Part shown: positions 11,640 through 23,151 of the stretch, in pieces
Layout: each line of letters opens with the position of its first letter
How positions within the stretch are numbered: position 1 is the first letter of the stretch
DNA from: Diphasiastrum complanatum
Taxonomy: Eukaryota; Streptophyta; Lycopodiopsida; Lycopodiales; Lycopodiaceae
Length of the DNA stretch: 64,000 nt
NCBI GenBank assembly: GCA_029204225.1
Contig: CM055108.1
Span: 4,882,806 to 4,946,805, forward strand
Reading direction: 5' to 3'
Notes under the pieces: model-generated
Told to the model about the DNA's origin: nothing
Databases searched by the model: none
Seen by the model: the letters and a program-made list of their open reading frames with translations, nothing else
Translations under genes and position numbers: made by a program

Positions 11640-12200
11640 TAACACTACACATCCACAACAAAGATAGCTTACCCTTTCTCTCTCTCCCTTTCTCTCTCAT
11701 AAAAAGTATAATAACACTCAATCCCAATAACATTCAGATCCAACAATCAACAAAAAACAAAGAAAGCATGAAAGATGGAAGAGGAAAGAAGAAGAGCAAG
11801 GACATTCATCAATCAATTTATGAAGAGAACCAATCTGCTTTATTGAAATGAGTAAATGAACATGAGGAGCAGCTCGAGTTGGTCCCTTCTTATAGTAGAG
11901 AAGAGGACCCTGGCCTCTGAATCCTATTGGTCCATTTCTACCTCCCTAATTATTCAAATTTAAAAAAGTGTGAGAACCATTAAAATTGGAGGGAAACCCA
12001 ACTTTATTCACTAACTTGACATTTAGGCCCTGCGACATTAAAAGTCCCACAAAAAGGCCTAAAGTCCTTTTATTGACTTTTAACTAATCAATCAAATAAC
12101 TATGTGATCATTGGGTTGGACTTACACACGCAGGGTGCCAAATCCCTCTCATTTATTAACTAGGGTTAGGGTTGCCTTGGGATCCGCAAACCCTCCAACA
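11640..12200 (-). repeat. LTR-like repeat shared with 58.9-59.37 kb
   Basis: Landmarks shared between both copies include agaaccaatctgct, catttctacctccctaa, actttattcactaacttgac, gtccttttattgactt and ttaactagggttaggrttgcc. On the minus strand it begins TGTTGGAGGGTTTG at 12200, the form of an LTR 5' end. It is probably a solo or partial LTR of the copia relic beside it. No target duplication could be assigned. Confidence 0.65.
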
Positions 12201-12229
12201 ATACCCCCCACCAAAACTGGTGGCGGTTC

Positions 12230-13160
12230 CACAACACCTGCAATATGCAGTTATTGGAAACTTTTATTTGCTTCACGCCACATCTTGATTAAATGGTACT
12301 GCACCTTCTCCATAAAGTCGAGACGTGCAGTATTAAAATCCATTGTGTGGCAAAAAACAATGGTGGGCTCTGGCAATCCACTTTGAGGTTGTCCATGATG
12401 TAAAGCGTGATTCCCAGGAGTCCCCCATCATTGCTGCACGAAAGTATAAACGAGCAACCAGCAGCTGATCTTTGATTTGCTCTGAAGCCATCGGCTTATT
12501 TTGATCGAATGCCAAAGGAGGGAGGCTATCATCCCATATGATTGCCACTGACGCCAACAGAGTTAGATCTTTAGCAAACATTGTCGATTGTCGCACCGTT
12601 GGATCTGGAGAGTGGACATACTCTCTCTAATAGGCTTGTAAGGCTCGGTGGAAGTCCATTGAGATTGTCCAACTGTAGGGCTGATGGATGATTGGCCAAT
12701 TGGGTGTATGGATGGTGATTTTGTCCATAGCCAATCCCAAATCTTTCCATTTATTCCTTCACGACATTGGCACATAATAAGGGTCGACCCTCAATTGGTG
12801 AGGGCTGGCAACATAACTCCTGATTGATTCTGGAGTTTTCTCAAACACTGTAATTCTCCATGTCGGCTGCTCTCCCAATGCAGGTATTTTGTCCAACTCT
12901 TTTCTAGGCTCTATCTCGGAGATCTTACACTTCAGAACCAAACCCCCATGCAAGGACTCATGCGGATGTTGCTTTAAGAAGGTTTGCATCTGGTCGTCGA
13001 CGTTGATGGGCTTTCTAAATAGAGGTGTGGTCCTTGATGAGGATGGACCTGCTTGTACTACCAGTAAGATTGGCGGTTGTTCTGCTATATCTGGAGCTCT
13101 CCCTTGGTCCATGCTCGAATCTACCCCTGTATCCAAAGTTTTCAAACTCAATGGCACCTT
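12230..13160 (-). pseudogene. Unrecognised protein-coding pseudogene
   Basis: One minus-strand frame runs 13157 to 12333 with only two internal stops, at 12761-12759 (TGA where CGA is plausible) and near 12635 (TAG). It then continues after a one-base shift (ARLDFMEKVQYHLIKMWREA). Phrases: LVLKCKISEIEPRKELDKIP, SIRSYVASPHQLRVDPYYVP, LTLLASVAIIWDDSLPPLAF and ARLYFRAAMMGDSWESRF. It is too long and protein-like to be chance. I do not recognise the family. The first Met in the frame is not supported as a start; 5' sequence seems missing or spliced. It may be a captured host or viral gene, but that is a guess. Confidence 0.6.
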
Positions 13161-13164
13161 GCAG

Positions 13165-13390
13165 GGGATTTGAAAACATTGAAATGTATGTATAAGTAAT
13201 GTCTCACATGGGGCGACATCAAAGCATCCATGTCTTTATTGCATGAAAGATTGCTACAATATGAATTTGGGACAACCCCAATATGAGAAGCAGAAGATCC
13301 AACTATGAAAAGTGTTCTGCCAATTCCATTAAAAAATAATCACATATGCACATTACATGCTGAGGTTCGTATTACTGAAAAATGAATTTA
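13165..13390 (-). repeat. Inverted copy of 2.18-2.42 kb
   Basis: See the partner at 2178-2425. On this side it is continuous with the 5' end of the unknown pseudogene reading frame, so the shared block may be that gene's upstream exon or leader carried elsewhere. Confidence 0.75.
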
Positions 13391-14282
13391 TCTGCATATC
13401 CTTCTTGCATGGAATGCAAAACCATAGTCTGTGGCTAAAGCAACTATTAAGAGGTTGGAAGAAGTTCTTTCATAGGTAGGATTACATAAAGGGAATGTCA
13501 TCATTGAAAAAAAGTGACAAACCCTCCAAAAAAGAGGGAAATGTTCCTAATAAGCAATCAATTGGAGGTGCTAAAGCAAGAAGATTCGTATCCAATCACA
13601 TAGAAAATAATCTAGTGTTAGATACGGAATTTGGAAATACATTGCTCAAGTCACACAAACAATAGAAGCAAGTAATCAAATGGAAAAGAGACAAGTGTGG
13701 AACAACCTAGACAAACTCATAGGTGTTATCAAGAAGAAAAAACCTATCATCAGAAGATATGAGGACTTTGCAAAATCATTGCACCACACTTGTACAATCT
13801 ACACGAGATTGTTGGGGAGAAGATCATGTGAAAGATATCAGATCAATTAAGATCCAAATCCATAAAATGATCTTGGGTTAGAAAGACAACAAATCAACAA
13901 TCTAGCCAATGTAGAAAAACCAACATCTACACTATGAATGAGATGCAAACTCTAATAGATCTTGATCAAACATCAATCAAAACATGAAATAAAATTGTTG
14001 TCCATACAAAAACAGTAAGCTATTGTATTTTACATGTGTGGATCTGAAAATAGCATTTAATGAACATTCTACACACAAAATTTCAAGATATCACAAGTAT
14101 AGTGCACCAATGGATAGTAGAATCCAAGAGAACCATGTATAAGCATAAATGAGATAAGAGAGAGAGAATGTCTCCTCTTTCCAAGCAGAGCACTTGAAGC
14201 TTGTAGACTGTTGCATCCGTTGGATATTCCTACTCGATGGATTTTGTAGTCGGTTTACCATGTATAAATTGAAGAAACGAAA
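13391..14282. other. No recognisable gene
   Basis: AT-rich, with short open stretches (about 13640-13880) lacking any motif. It separates the 13.2-kb repeat from the family A LTR. Confidence 0.55.
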
Positions 14283-15415
14283 TGTTTCTAACTACAAAGC
14301 CTTGCTAGCTTTTAGCCCTCAGCCTGATGAAGATGTTCGCGAACATGAAAGTTAGGAGACACGAAGCACGAAAAGTTTTGCAAACACGAAAGTCAGGAGA
14401 TACGAGGCACGAAAAGTTTCGCGAACTCAAAAGTCAAAGAAAATGAAGCCGAACGGTTCGCAAACTCAAAAGTCAAAGGAAACGAAACGAACGGTTTGCA
14501 AACGCGAAAGTCAAAGCAGACAAAGACAAATGGTTTGCGAACACAAAAGATTCACGAACGAGAATCTTTTGCATTCTGGCACAAAAATCTTTTACAGTCT
14601 AGTATGAGAGAAGGCAAATGACCAAAATGAAACCAACGATGGAAACAAAACCTTCTCTTGCCCTCCACGCTCCATACTAGTACCAGCGAGATCATGCAAG
14701 TACCCAGAAGTACAGATATCTGATCTGATGGCATGATGTCAACAGATACATTTTAGGTCATGGCTAATCTGTCACTCTTGTATTTCTCTGTGTAGATGTT
14801 TAATTACTCTAATCTTAGATTTACATAGAGTGATTATACTTATTGGATGATACTTGACATATAGATCAATAGAGTACACATACAGTGTAATGCAGTAGTC
14901 TGATGCAAGTAAGCAATCAAGACAAAAATACAGAAATACATGTCTGCCTGCGTGCGAAGATAATTTTATCTAGGATCTGTAGATCCAATTGTCCACTAGT
15001 AAAGCGAGACGATTGCTCATGAGAGAACTGTGTTTCTCCCACACCAACGCACTGTGTGGATTTGCATGCAGTGCTTGAAGAAATCAGAGAAAGATCAATA
15101 TAGATGACTTTCTTGTTGTGTCTGAACTCGAATGCAAATGCGTCTGTTGTTTATGCATGTGTCTAAGTTTTCCTGTTCATTTGAATTTTGCATCTTGGTT
15201 GAAACTATGCTGAATGCTGCATTAATTTTATAAACGTAGATCAGCAGTGCTTGACTACACTCTGGAGGACTATAGGAGTAATTTAGTTGGCAGTGTCCAA
15301 CGATCGCATCTGAACTCCATCAGAGGGCAAGAGAGTCGTGGTTCCTTCACGAAAGCTTCACGACTGCGATCCTGATTCATTCAGTGGTATCAGAGCATAT
15401 CACCCCTTCTCATTT
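14283..15415 (+). repeat. Family A 5' LTR
   Basis: It starts TGTTTCTA. The first 250 bases hold about six loosely repeated units of the type gttcgcgaac-tcgaaagtca-aaggaaacga, which look like an upstream promoter or enhancer array. It ends cttctcatttccat just before the true primer site and contains an extra primer-site 12-mer at 15385-15396. Confidence 0.8.
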
Positions 15416-15434
15416 CCATTAGTGGTATCAGAGC
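15385..15434 (+). promoter_or_regulatory. Doubled primer-binding site
   Basis: tggtatcagagc occurs at 15385-15396, inside the LTR because the 3' LTR has it at 19967-19978, and again at 15423-15434, after the LTR end. Only the second is in the normal position. The period is 38 bp. Confidence 0.8.
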
Positions 15435-15537
15435 CAATCATCCTGTCATATTCTGACATAGCCAAGAACCTGGTAGATCTAGGAGGCCAAGCATTCAAAC
15501 AAACAACCATCAACAAGGAAACAGACTCCAAGAAGCA

Positions 15538-16443
15538 ATGGCTTCAATCAGCAACATGCAGAGCAAGATCTGCACAATACTTGATTCTTCAGGATCTAAC
15601 TTTCTAGCCTGGAAAGTTAAAAATTCACTGATACTCAAGGGCAAAGGACTATTCCCCTAGGTGGATGGCACAAAAGAAATGCCTATGACAACAGACAAGG
15701 AGCTACGCGAATGGAGGGGGAAAAATGACAAGGCAGTAGCCTTGCTATCATCTTTCATTGAAGATAGTTTCACACTTGACCTGGCTACACTCTCCAAAGC
15801 TAAGGAGATGTGGGATGCATTACTCACCAGATTTCAGATGAAATCAAATAGTCAAATCATGATGTTGGAAGATCAGCTGACGAATTTGTAGTGGGATGGA
15901 AAAGACCTCACTTCTTTCGTAAGAAAGATGAAGGATCTATTTCTGTCACTACATAACTCTGGAGCAGAGAACATTGTGTCAGTTGAGAAGTAGCTCATGT
16001 ACATGTTGAGAGCCTTATCCAGATTATTCCAGACGACAAGAACCCTGCTTGCAAAAGATCCCGCCATGAACCTCGAAAAGGCGATTGTCGAGATTCGAAA
16101 GGAAGTCGAGGCCAGAGAACATCTTGATCACAAAGATGATTCTGACCAGGACCTCTACAGCAACAAAGAGAAATCCAAAAAACAATTTAAGCCTAAGAGA
16201 GAGCTGAATAAGAGGCAGGATCATGACCAGCAAGAAGAGGGAACCAGCAAAGGCAACTGGAAGAGCAAAGGGAGGTCGAAACAAGAAGGTGCAGACAAGA
16301 AGACTTGCGTGAGATGCAGAAGAGATGGGCATACAGTAGATACATACTGGCTCAATCCCAAGATTGAGTGTATCCATTGCCATAAGAAGGATCACGCAGC
16401 CATGGATTGCTGCCAAAACAGACAGACAGGAGAACAACAATAG
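15538..16443 (+). pseudogene. Family A gag
   Basis: The frame starts ATG at 15538 (MASISNMQSK) and holds FLAWKVKNSLILKGKGLF, LWDALLTRF-like MWDALLTRFQMKSNSQIM, a charged Lys-rich segment, and two zinc-knuckle-like boxes: CVRCRRDGHTVDTYW (final Cys lost) and CIHCHKKDHAAMDC. In-frame TAGs at 15658, 15889 and 15991 replace expected Gln or Lys. One of them follows LFP, where LFPQ is expected. Confidence 0.85.
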
Positions 16444-17935
16444 TTCACCCTATTTCGAGGAGTCCGAGAGCTCAAAAATGGGTGAAGAAAGAACAAACAA
16501 AAATTGTTTGACCGCCTATATCTGTGAAAACGTGTGTGCAGCATCAACATCTGACACACATGAGGTGATTCTAGACTCAGGAGCCACCTCACACTTCGTG
16601 ACATCAAGACGAATAATGTCAGATTTCAGAAGTGCGGATCCCTCAAGATTCATAGTTCTTGGAGATGGATCTAGACATCAAGTGAACGGTATTGGTTCAC
16701 TATGGCTCAACACCAACAGCAGAGATAGACGACTCGAAGTTATTCTGTGCCTACTCTGCAACAAGACTTGCTCTCTGTAGCAAGAATAGCAGATGCAGGG
16801 ATGCGTGTGACATTTTCTGATGAAGCATGCTATGTGATTGATGCCAATACCAGTACTTTGATCGCTCAAGGCAGAAAGAAAGGAAACCTATATCATCTGA
16901 AGGTACGCCTACCTGCAGATCAGGTGCATCAGACTCATGATGACCAGCCAGACACTCTATGGCACAGGAGACTCTGCCACATGAACTCAATGGTACTTTA
17001 CCAAGCAAACCATCATGGAGCAATAACAGGGGTCAGCATCTCGAATGCAACCAGTTCGACCACCTGTGATGCATGTTTTAAGGGCAAGATGTCACGCACA
17101 CCATTCATCAAAGACTCCTATAGAACGACTAAGATTCTGGAGCTAGTGCATTCTGACATCGGTGGACCATTCAACGTGATCTCAGTAGGAGATTCAAAAT
17201 ATTATATAACCTTCATTGATGATTATAACAAATTTGTCAGAGTGTATTTTATTCAGAACAAATCTGAAGCACTTGATAAATTCACAGAATATGTGAATTG
17301 GGCTGAGAGATGTACAGGCAGCAAAGTGAAGCAGATCAGAATGGATCGAGGTGGCGAATACATCTCGAATTGCTCCACTAACTTCTGCAATGATCGTGGC
17401 ATCATTCATAGAAGAACTACAGCCTACACACCGTAGCACAATGGTGTTGCTGAACGAAAGAACAGGACCCTGATGGAAGAAGCCAGATGCATGATGGCCT
17501 ACTCGAAATCTCCAAGGGCACTGTGGGCTGAAGCAGTAGCTATAGCCACATACATCTAGAACAGAACATGCAAGTCTAGTGTCCCTCACACGACACCACA
17601 TGAGCTATGGTGAGGTAGAAAGCCCAATCTGTCTCACGTCAGAATCTTCGACTGTGCAGCTTATGCACATATTCCTGATAAGCTTCGAAAGAAGCTTGAT
17701 GAAAAAGCCAAGCAGGGATTTATGGCACGTTATGACAACAATTCGTCATACTACGAGTCTACATGCCAGAAACAAACATTGTGAAAACATTGAGAGATGT
17801 CAGATCTGATGAGAGCAGGACAATGGCCAATGATGATCCTGTCAGCTCCGAAGTTCTAGAGAGACAGTACTATGACCTGCCGCCAATGACAGAGGGAGCA
17901 GACGACAAACACGAAAACGAAGATTTTTGAGTTGT
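16440..17935 (+). pseudogene. Family A protease and integrase
   Basis: A frameshift separates it from gag. Protease core: VILDSGATSHFV at about 16570. Integrase: zinc domain LWHRRLCHMN...CDACFKGK, then the catalytic blocks VHSDIGGPF and IRMDRGGEYIS. A TAG at 17434 follows AYTP, then HNGVAERKNRTLME retains the catalytic Glu. The C-terminal domain is broken by stops at about 17558 and 17610. Protease, GAG-pre-integrase and integrase follow the copia order. Confidence 0.85.
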
Positions 17936-18917
17936 CTCCCATTCAAGAAACGATTCTGACGAAGAAAGATTCGAGAGGCAACCTGCCACAATAGTTCCTA
18001 TAAACCAGGATGGTTCCGGACTGAGCAGAGCAGACAAAGGAAAAGGCATAGCTGTCCCAGGAGGATCTCCCAGAAGGTCGGCAAGACCACGAAGAGTGCC
18101 AACAAGATATGTGCCAAGCAGGTCAGCTTTCATATCAGAAGAGTTATGCAGATTCAGTGGCAAGGAAGCGATTGAAAGTCCAAAAAAGGACAAATGGATC
18201 CAAGCCATGAACAAAGAGATGGAGTCAAGGAGGAAGAACCAAGTATGGACGTTGGAGTCATTACCACATAAGCACAAGACTGTCAAATGCAAATGGGTTC
18301 TCAAGCTCAAATATGGACCAGATGGGAACATCACGAAATACAAGGCAAGACTGGTAGCAAAAGATTTCTCTCAGAGATATGGTATTGACTACCCTGAAAC
18401 CTTCTCTCTTGTCGTCAAACATTCGTCCCTATGTCTGTTATTTACATATGCAGCAGCTTATGACCTTAGGATCCACATTGTAGACGAGAAGACAGCCTTC
18501 TTGCATGGCGAATTAGACGAAGAGGTCTACATGGATCAACCCCCAGGATACGTCTCAAATTCACTTCCTGACTATGCATGCAAAATGCACAGAAATATCT
18601 ATGTTCTGAAATAAACAACCTAACAATGGTACAAGAAGAAAGATCAAGCCCTGAAATCATTAGGATTCAAGCCTCTATTTGCTGACTCTAATGTATATGT
18701 CAGAGTTACAGATGGACAGATCATCATAGTGGTTGTATATGTGGACGACACTCTGATACTTTGTAGGAGTGAGAAGCTAATTGCTGAAGTAAAGGTAGAC
18801 ATCTCGAAAAATTTTGAGATAGTGGATCTGGGAGAAGCCAGGTGTTACCTAGGCTTACAAATTGAAAGGGACTACGAGGGAGGTAAGTTATACCTTCACC
18901 AGTCGAGATACACCCAG
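17936..18917 (+). pseudogene. Family A reverse transcriptase, truncated
   Basis: RT fingers and palm: KWIQAMNKEMES, CKWVLKLKYGPDGNITKYKA, HIVDEKTAFLHGELDEEVYM (VD.KTAFL, with E replacing the usual V/M) and VYMDQPPGY. After a TAA at 18612, the second part has FADSNVYVRV and VVVYVDDTLIL (YVDD at about 18738-18749), ending GLQIERDYEGGKLYLHQSRY. The thumb end and all of RNase H are missing, and the sequence runs directly into the LTR. Confidence 0.85.
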
Positions 18918-20004
18918 AAACATAAAAGTCAGGAGACACGAAGCACAAAAAGTTTTGCGAACATGAAAGTCAGGAGACACAAAGCACGAAAAGTTTTGTG
19001 AGCTCGAAAGTCGAAGGGAACAAAGACGAACAGTTCGCGAACTCGAAAGTCAAAGGAAACGAAGACGAACGGTTTACGAACTCGAAAGTCGAAGCAGACA
19101 AAGACGAATAGCTCATGAACATGAAAGATTTACAAACGAGAATCTTTTGTGGTCTGGCACGAGAATATTTTGTGGTCTAGTACGAGATAAGGCAAACGAC
19201 CAAAACGAAACCAATGACGGAAACAAAACCTTCTCCTGCCCTCCACGCTCCAGAGAGTACCATCGAGATCATGCAAGTACCCAGAAGTACAGATATCTGA
19301 TCTGATGGCATGACGTCAGCAGATACATTTTAGGTCGTGGCTAATCTTTCACTCTTATATTTCCCTGATTAGTTGTATATGCTTAATTACTCTAATCTTA
19401 GATCTACATAGAGCGACTATACTTACTGGATGATACTTGACATATAGATCAACAGAGTACACATACAGTGTAATGTAGTAGTCTGATGCAAGTAAGCAAT
19501 CAAGACGAAAATACAAAATACATGTCTGCCTGCGTGCAAATACAATTCTGTCTAGGATCTGTAGATCCAACTGTCTGCTAGTAAAGCGAGACGATTGCTC
19601 GTGAGAGAACTGTGTTTCTTCCACGCCAATGCACTGCTTGGATTTGCATGCAGTTCTTGAAGAAATCAGAGAAAGATCAATATAGATGATTTTCTTGTTG
19701 TGTCTGATCTCGAATGCAAATGCGTCCGCTGTTTATTCATGTGGCTAAGTTTTCTTGTTCATTTGAATTTCGCACCTTGGTTGAAACTATGTTGAATGCT
19801 GCATTAATTTTATAAACATAGATCAGTACTGCCTGACTACACTCTGGAGGATTGTAGGAGTGATTCAGTTGGCAGTGTCTAGCGATCACATCTAAAATGT
19901 ATTCGAGGGCAAGAGAGTCATGGTTCCTTCGCGAAAGCTTCGCGACTCCGATCCTGATTCATTCAGTGGTATCAGAGCATATCACCCCTTCTCATTTCCA
20001 TCAT
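18918..20004 (+). repeat. Family A 3' LTR, 5'-truncated
   Basis: Matches the 5' LTR from the gacacgaagcac unit through gatcctgattcattcagtggtatc... to ttctcatttccat. Substitutions and small indels are frequent. Confidence 0.85.
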
Positions 20005-20007
20005 AAA

Positions 20008-20195
20008 TACGCAAAATGAAGCAAATTGGGTCATAGTTGATCAGTTTACCAAATTGGCTATGTTTATTTCGATAAAAGCTAGAGGAAAAAAAATATTCTA
20101 AATTAGTTTGTGTTGAACATTTAGTTAAATTATATGGACTGCCATCCTATTAAGAATCAGATTTGATCTGATATCTTTTTATTGTAAGCTCGAAA
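20008..20195 (+). pseudogene. gypsy integrase scrap
   Basis: Translation NEANWVIVDQFTKLAMFISI followed, after a frameshift, by VCVEHLVKLYGLPS resembles the core of gypsy integrase (WVIVDRLTK-AHF, VKL-GLP). Very short; both ends are lost. Confidence 0.55.
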
Positions 20196-22870
20196 TGCAG
20201 TATTGTAATTAACTATACATATCTTCAGTTAATTAGGATTTACAGTTTTTGGTAGTTATCAGGACGTGACCGATTATTGTCATATCAGTCGGGCAATGAT
20301 CCCATAGCCGGCTACTTGGGTTAGCTGAGTATCCACACATAGGAAAAATTAGCCTGTATAGAGTTATTTACAGTACTTGCTATACTTGGGGGCATGTCCC
20401 AAGTTTGTTGGTCGACAGGTGGTAGGCCAATTTTAGGACACCTGCCTTTTCATGCAATTTGTGAATACTCTATATGTACAGTGTTTCTTTGTAATCTATA
20501 AGCTTTTGCTGTGCCATCTTTGAGAGCTTGTGAGGAGTGTCTATGGTGATTGATTTATGTGATCTGCATACTGCACTAGATCCTAACAAGATTTCAACAT
20601 GGTATCAGAGCTACAAGGTGTAGCAAGTATGCACGATCCACTGGAGCTATGGGATAGCATCTTTCACCAGGAAAAATAGCACTCGGAGCATCTCAGGAGA
20701 GAGGACTCCATACGGTGTATCGGCAGTCCGGATGGCAATAGACAACAAACTTCCTTCGATCGGAGCTTCGGGGAAGATCATAACGATTGTCGTAGGTGGA
20801 TTCCGGGGAGAATTCACGGAAAATTGCTCAAAAATGGTTGTATGTGGCTATGATTGGAAGCTGGCCGGATTTCTTTGAGTACTCCGTCAATATGGGGGGT
20901 GGAGCAGATCAAAACGGGCTGCAGGGTAGTGGCAACTTAAGTTTGAGTGGATTTTGCAATCCATTTATAGTGGGAGGAGAAAGCGGGAGTTCGGGGAACT
21001 AGCCATAGTGGCTTAGTTTTCTGGAAAAAACGTAAAGTTGTGGATCTTTCTCCATACTCAACAGAATTGGGCACTGTAATAAGCTATCTAGCATTGTTTA
21101 GGTGAGCCCAAGTGATTGCCAGAAGGGCAGGGTTAGCCATGGAGCAATCATAAAGCAATTAATTCTCTCTCTCAGGCTATGAAGGAAGGTAGCTAGGGTT
21201 TACAACTTGGAAATTGGTGGATATCTCTCTATAGAAGACAAAATTCGAAGCTCTAGAGGCTTACAACTGAGTGCCCTGGTGCTGCCAAGGAGTGGCTAAG
21301 TGGTCATGGTCAGCCATGATGCATGAGAAGAGTAGTTTACCCTTGAAGCTATGGAGCTTTCTGATAGCAAGGGTCTCAGATCAAAAATCTTGAAATTTCT
21401 CTCATTAGGCAATGCTTTTGAAAGTTGTTAATGGCTGAAGTAGGACGTTTTGGCAGTGCGACCTAGGCTGCAAGTGGCTGTGGGCGGCCATAGATCAGAG
21501 GAGGAGCTGGATCGATCCAAAGAGAGCGTAGAAACCACCATAGATTGAAAGCTAAGAAGAAAGAGAGATGAATAGCCACGAGGAGGCTATCACACGCATG
21601 GAGAGGAGCCAACACATAGTGTGCTGAGGGTTGACGTGACTGGAAGGAATTAGTTCGGAGCAAGAAATCGTGTGTAGCCGTAGGATCAAACATATCATAA
21701 ATCAATGGTTGTGATTCAAAGCTCGGGGAGCTATGTAGGCCATTGGATTTGAATTAGCCATTGGATATTGCTGAAGGGGGCTTTGAAAGGGCCCAATGGA
21801 GTTGAAAGGCAAATTGGGCTTTTGTTTCTTTAAAAATTTTCATTCTGAAATGGAGATTGGACCCGACGGGCATGAAAATGTAATTCTTCATTAAAAATCT
21901 TCGTTTTGAAAAAATAGTTCATTTTGCAAGCAATTCCTTTGGAAAGGGATAACTTTGGCTAGAGGGCACCTATTTTGGCCATCCTTGGGCCAAAATAACC
22001 CCTGAAACTAGCTGCTCAAAGCCAGCGGACAGAGCGACGTCACAGAGCAGGGAGAAAGGTGCTTCGGAGAGTTTTCAGCACCATTCTATCGTGCAGAGTG
22101 CGGGTTACCTAGTGATGGACTAAATTTGCTATTTGGGTATCGTACGACCAAGCTAGTGAAACCTGCTACAGGGCGCTACAATGAGGAATTATCGCTTCGG
22201 AATTATTATTACTTACTCTTGATAGGGTAACAGGGTGTTTGGAAGTGGTAAATGCGGTATGGGGTGAATGGTAGCGGAATTGTGTGGAGAAAGCTAGTAT
22301 TGGCGACGAAAGTGCAGTTTGGCGGCATGACTACTCATGCGACAATTTTGAGAGGGCAAGCAATCACAAGTGAGAGGTAGGCATGGTATGCCAGTTACAG
22401 GTGAAAAATTCTTGTGATCAGGTTCAACTCTTGGGGTTAGAACCGACCAACGTCAGATGGTGTTTTGGGGGAACGCTCTCACAAGCATGATCGACGATGG
22501 CATTGTCGAGTCGGGTGATAGCTGCATTGACACACACATCTGTAGCTTGGAAATTTCTCGTTCGGAGGAGAATATGGGCTAGCTTGGAGTTACACACATT
22601 TTGGCGGTCACAGGTGATTGAAGTGCGAGGTAGTGCCAGTTGGAAGCCATTGGGCAAGATAGCGGACTTGCATTGGACGAGCTGTGTGTGGGACACGCAG
22701 AGGATGAAGGACGGGTCAGTAATCACACTTTGGATGCTCTTGAAGAGTGGTAAGTGTGATGATTTTGCGGTTTTGCAGTCGGTAAGTTAATTTTGATCAA
22801 GCCATTGTAGTTGTGGAGCAGTGTATCAGGTTTGTCATCGAAGAAATACACTTCAACTGCCTATTCTGGG
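20183..22870 (+). mobile_element. Large non-autonomous LTR element, partial
   Basis: An LTR-like stretch (about 20183-20599) ends ...atttcaaca. It is followed by tggtatcagag at 20600-20610, the iMet primer site. The following 2.2 kb has no gag or pol but resembles the interior of the 55.7-57.5-kb element: both contain a gtgggcggcc block followed by ggatc.atccaa.gaggg. No 3' LTR was found. The right boundary is an estimate. Confidence 0.5.
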
Positions 22871-23040
22871 TAAGTCAAGTCAATTTGCCATATTAGTATT
22901 GCATCAAGGATGCAGATTTTAGTGATCTGATTGAAATCTTGACCGAGGGCCTTGCATTTGAAATTTCAACCATGTCCTCTTTGAGAAATCTCGCCTGCGC
23001 CTCTCCATAAGATCTCAACCGAGCTAGAAGGCGTTCAAAT

Positions 23041-23151
23041 CTCGATCCGGTCCAAAAGTGCGTCAAATCTTGACCAGGTCTAAGTGTCAAATCTCGACCA
23101 GGTCTGAGCGTCAAATCTCGACCAGGTCTGAGCTTCAAATCTCAACCGAGT
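23041..23151 (+). repeat. 24-bp tandem repeat, about 4 units
   Basis: Units of the form tcaaatctcgaccaggtctgag plus two bases repeat with 24-bp spacing, the outer units diverged. Because 24 is a multiple of three, the overlapping frame encodes an eight-residue repeat (QISTRS-like). Confidence 0.85.

Larger units (their letters stand above)
14283..20004 (+). mobile_element. Decayed copia family A element
   Basis: A two-LTR Ty1/copia element: 5' LTR 14283-15415, primer site 15423-15434, gag, protease, integrase, partial RT and 3' LTR about 18918-20004. The LTRs differ at many positions, so insertion is old. RNase H and the first ~60 bp of the 3' LTR have been lost in a single deletion after the RT thumb. 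No convincing target duplication was seen (cgaaa before, cataa after). Confidence 0.85.

Noticed and set aside
22893-23138. Minus-strand ORF with an LRPGRDLT repeat
   Set aside because: Reverse translation of the same 24-bp repeat; the plus-strand frame continues into non-repeat protein-like sequence and the minus one does not.
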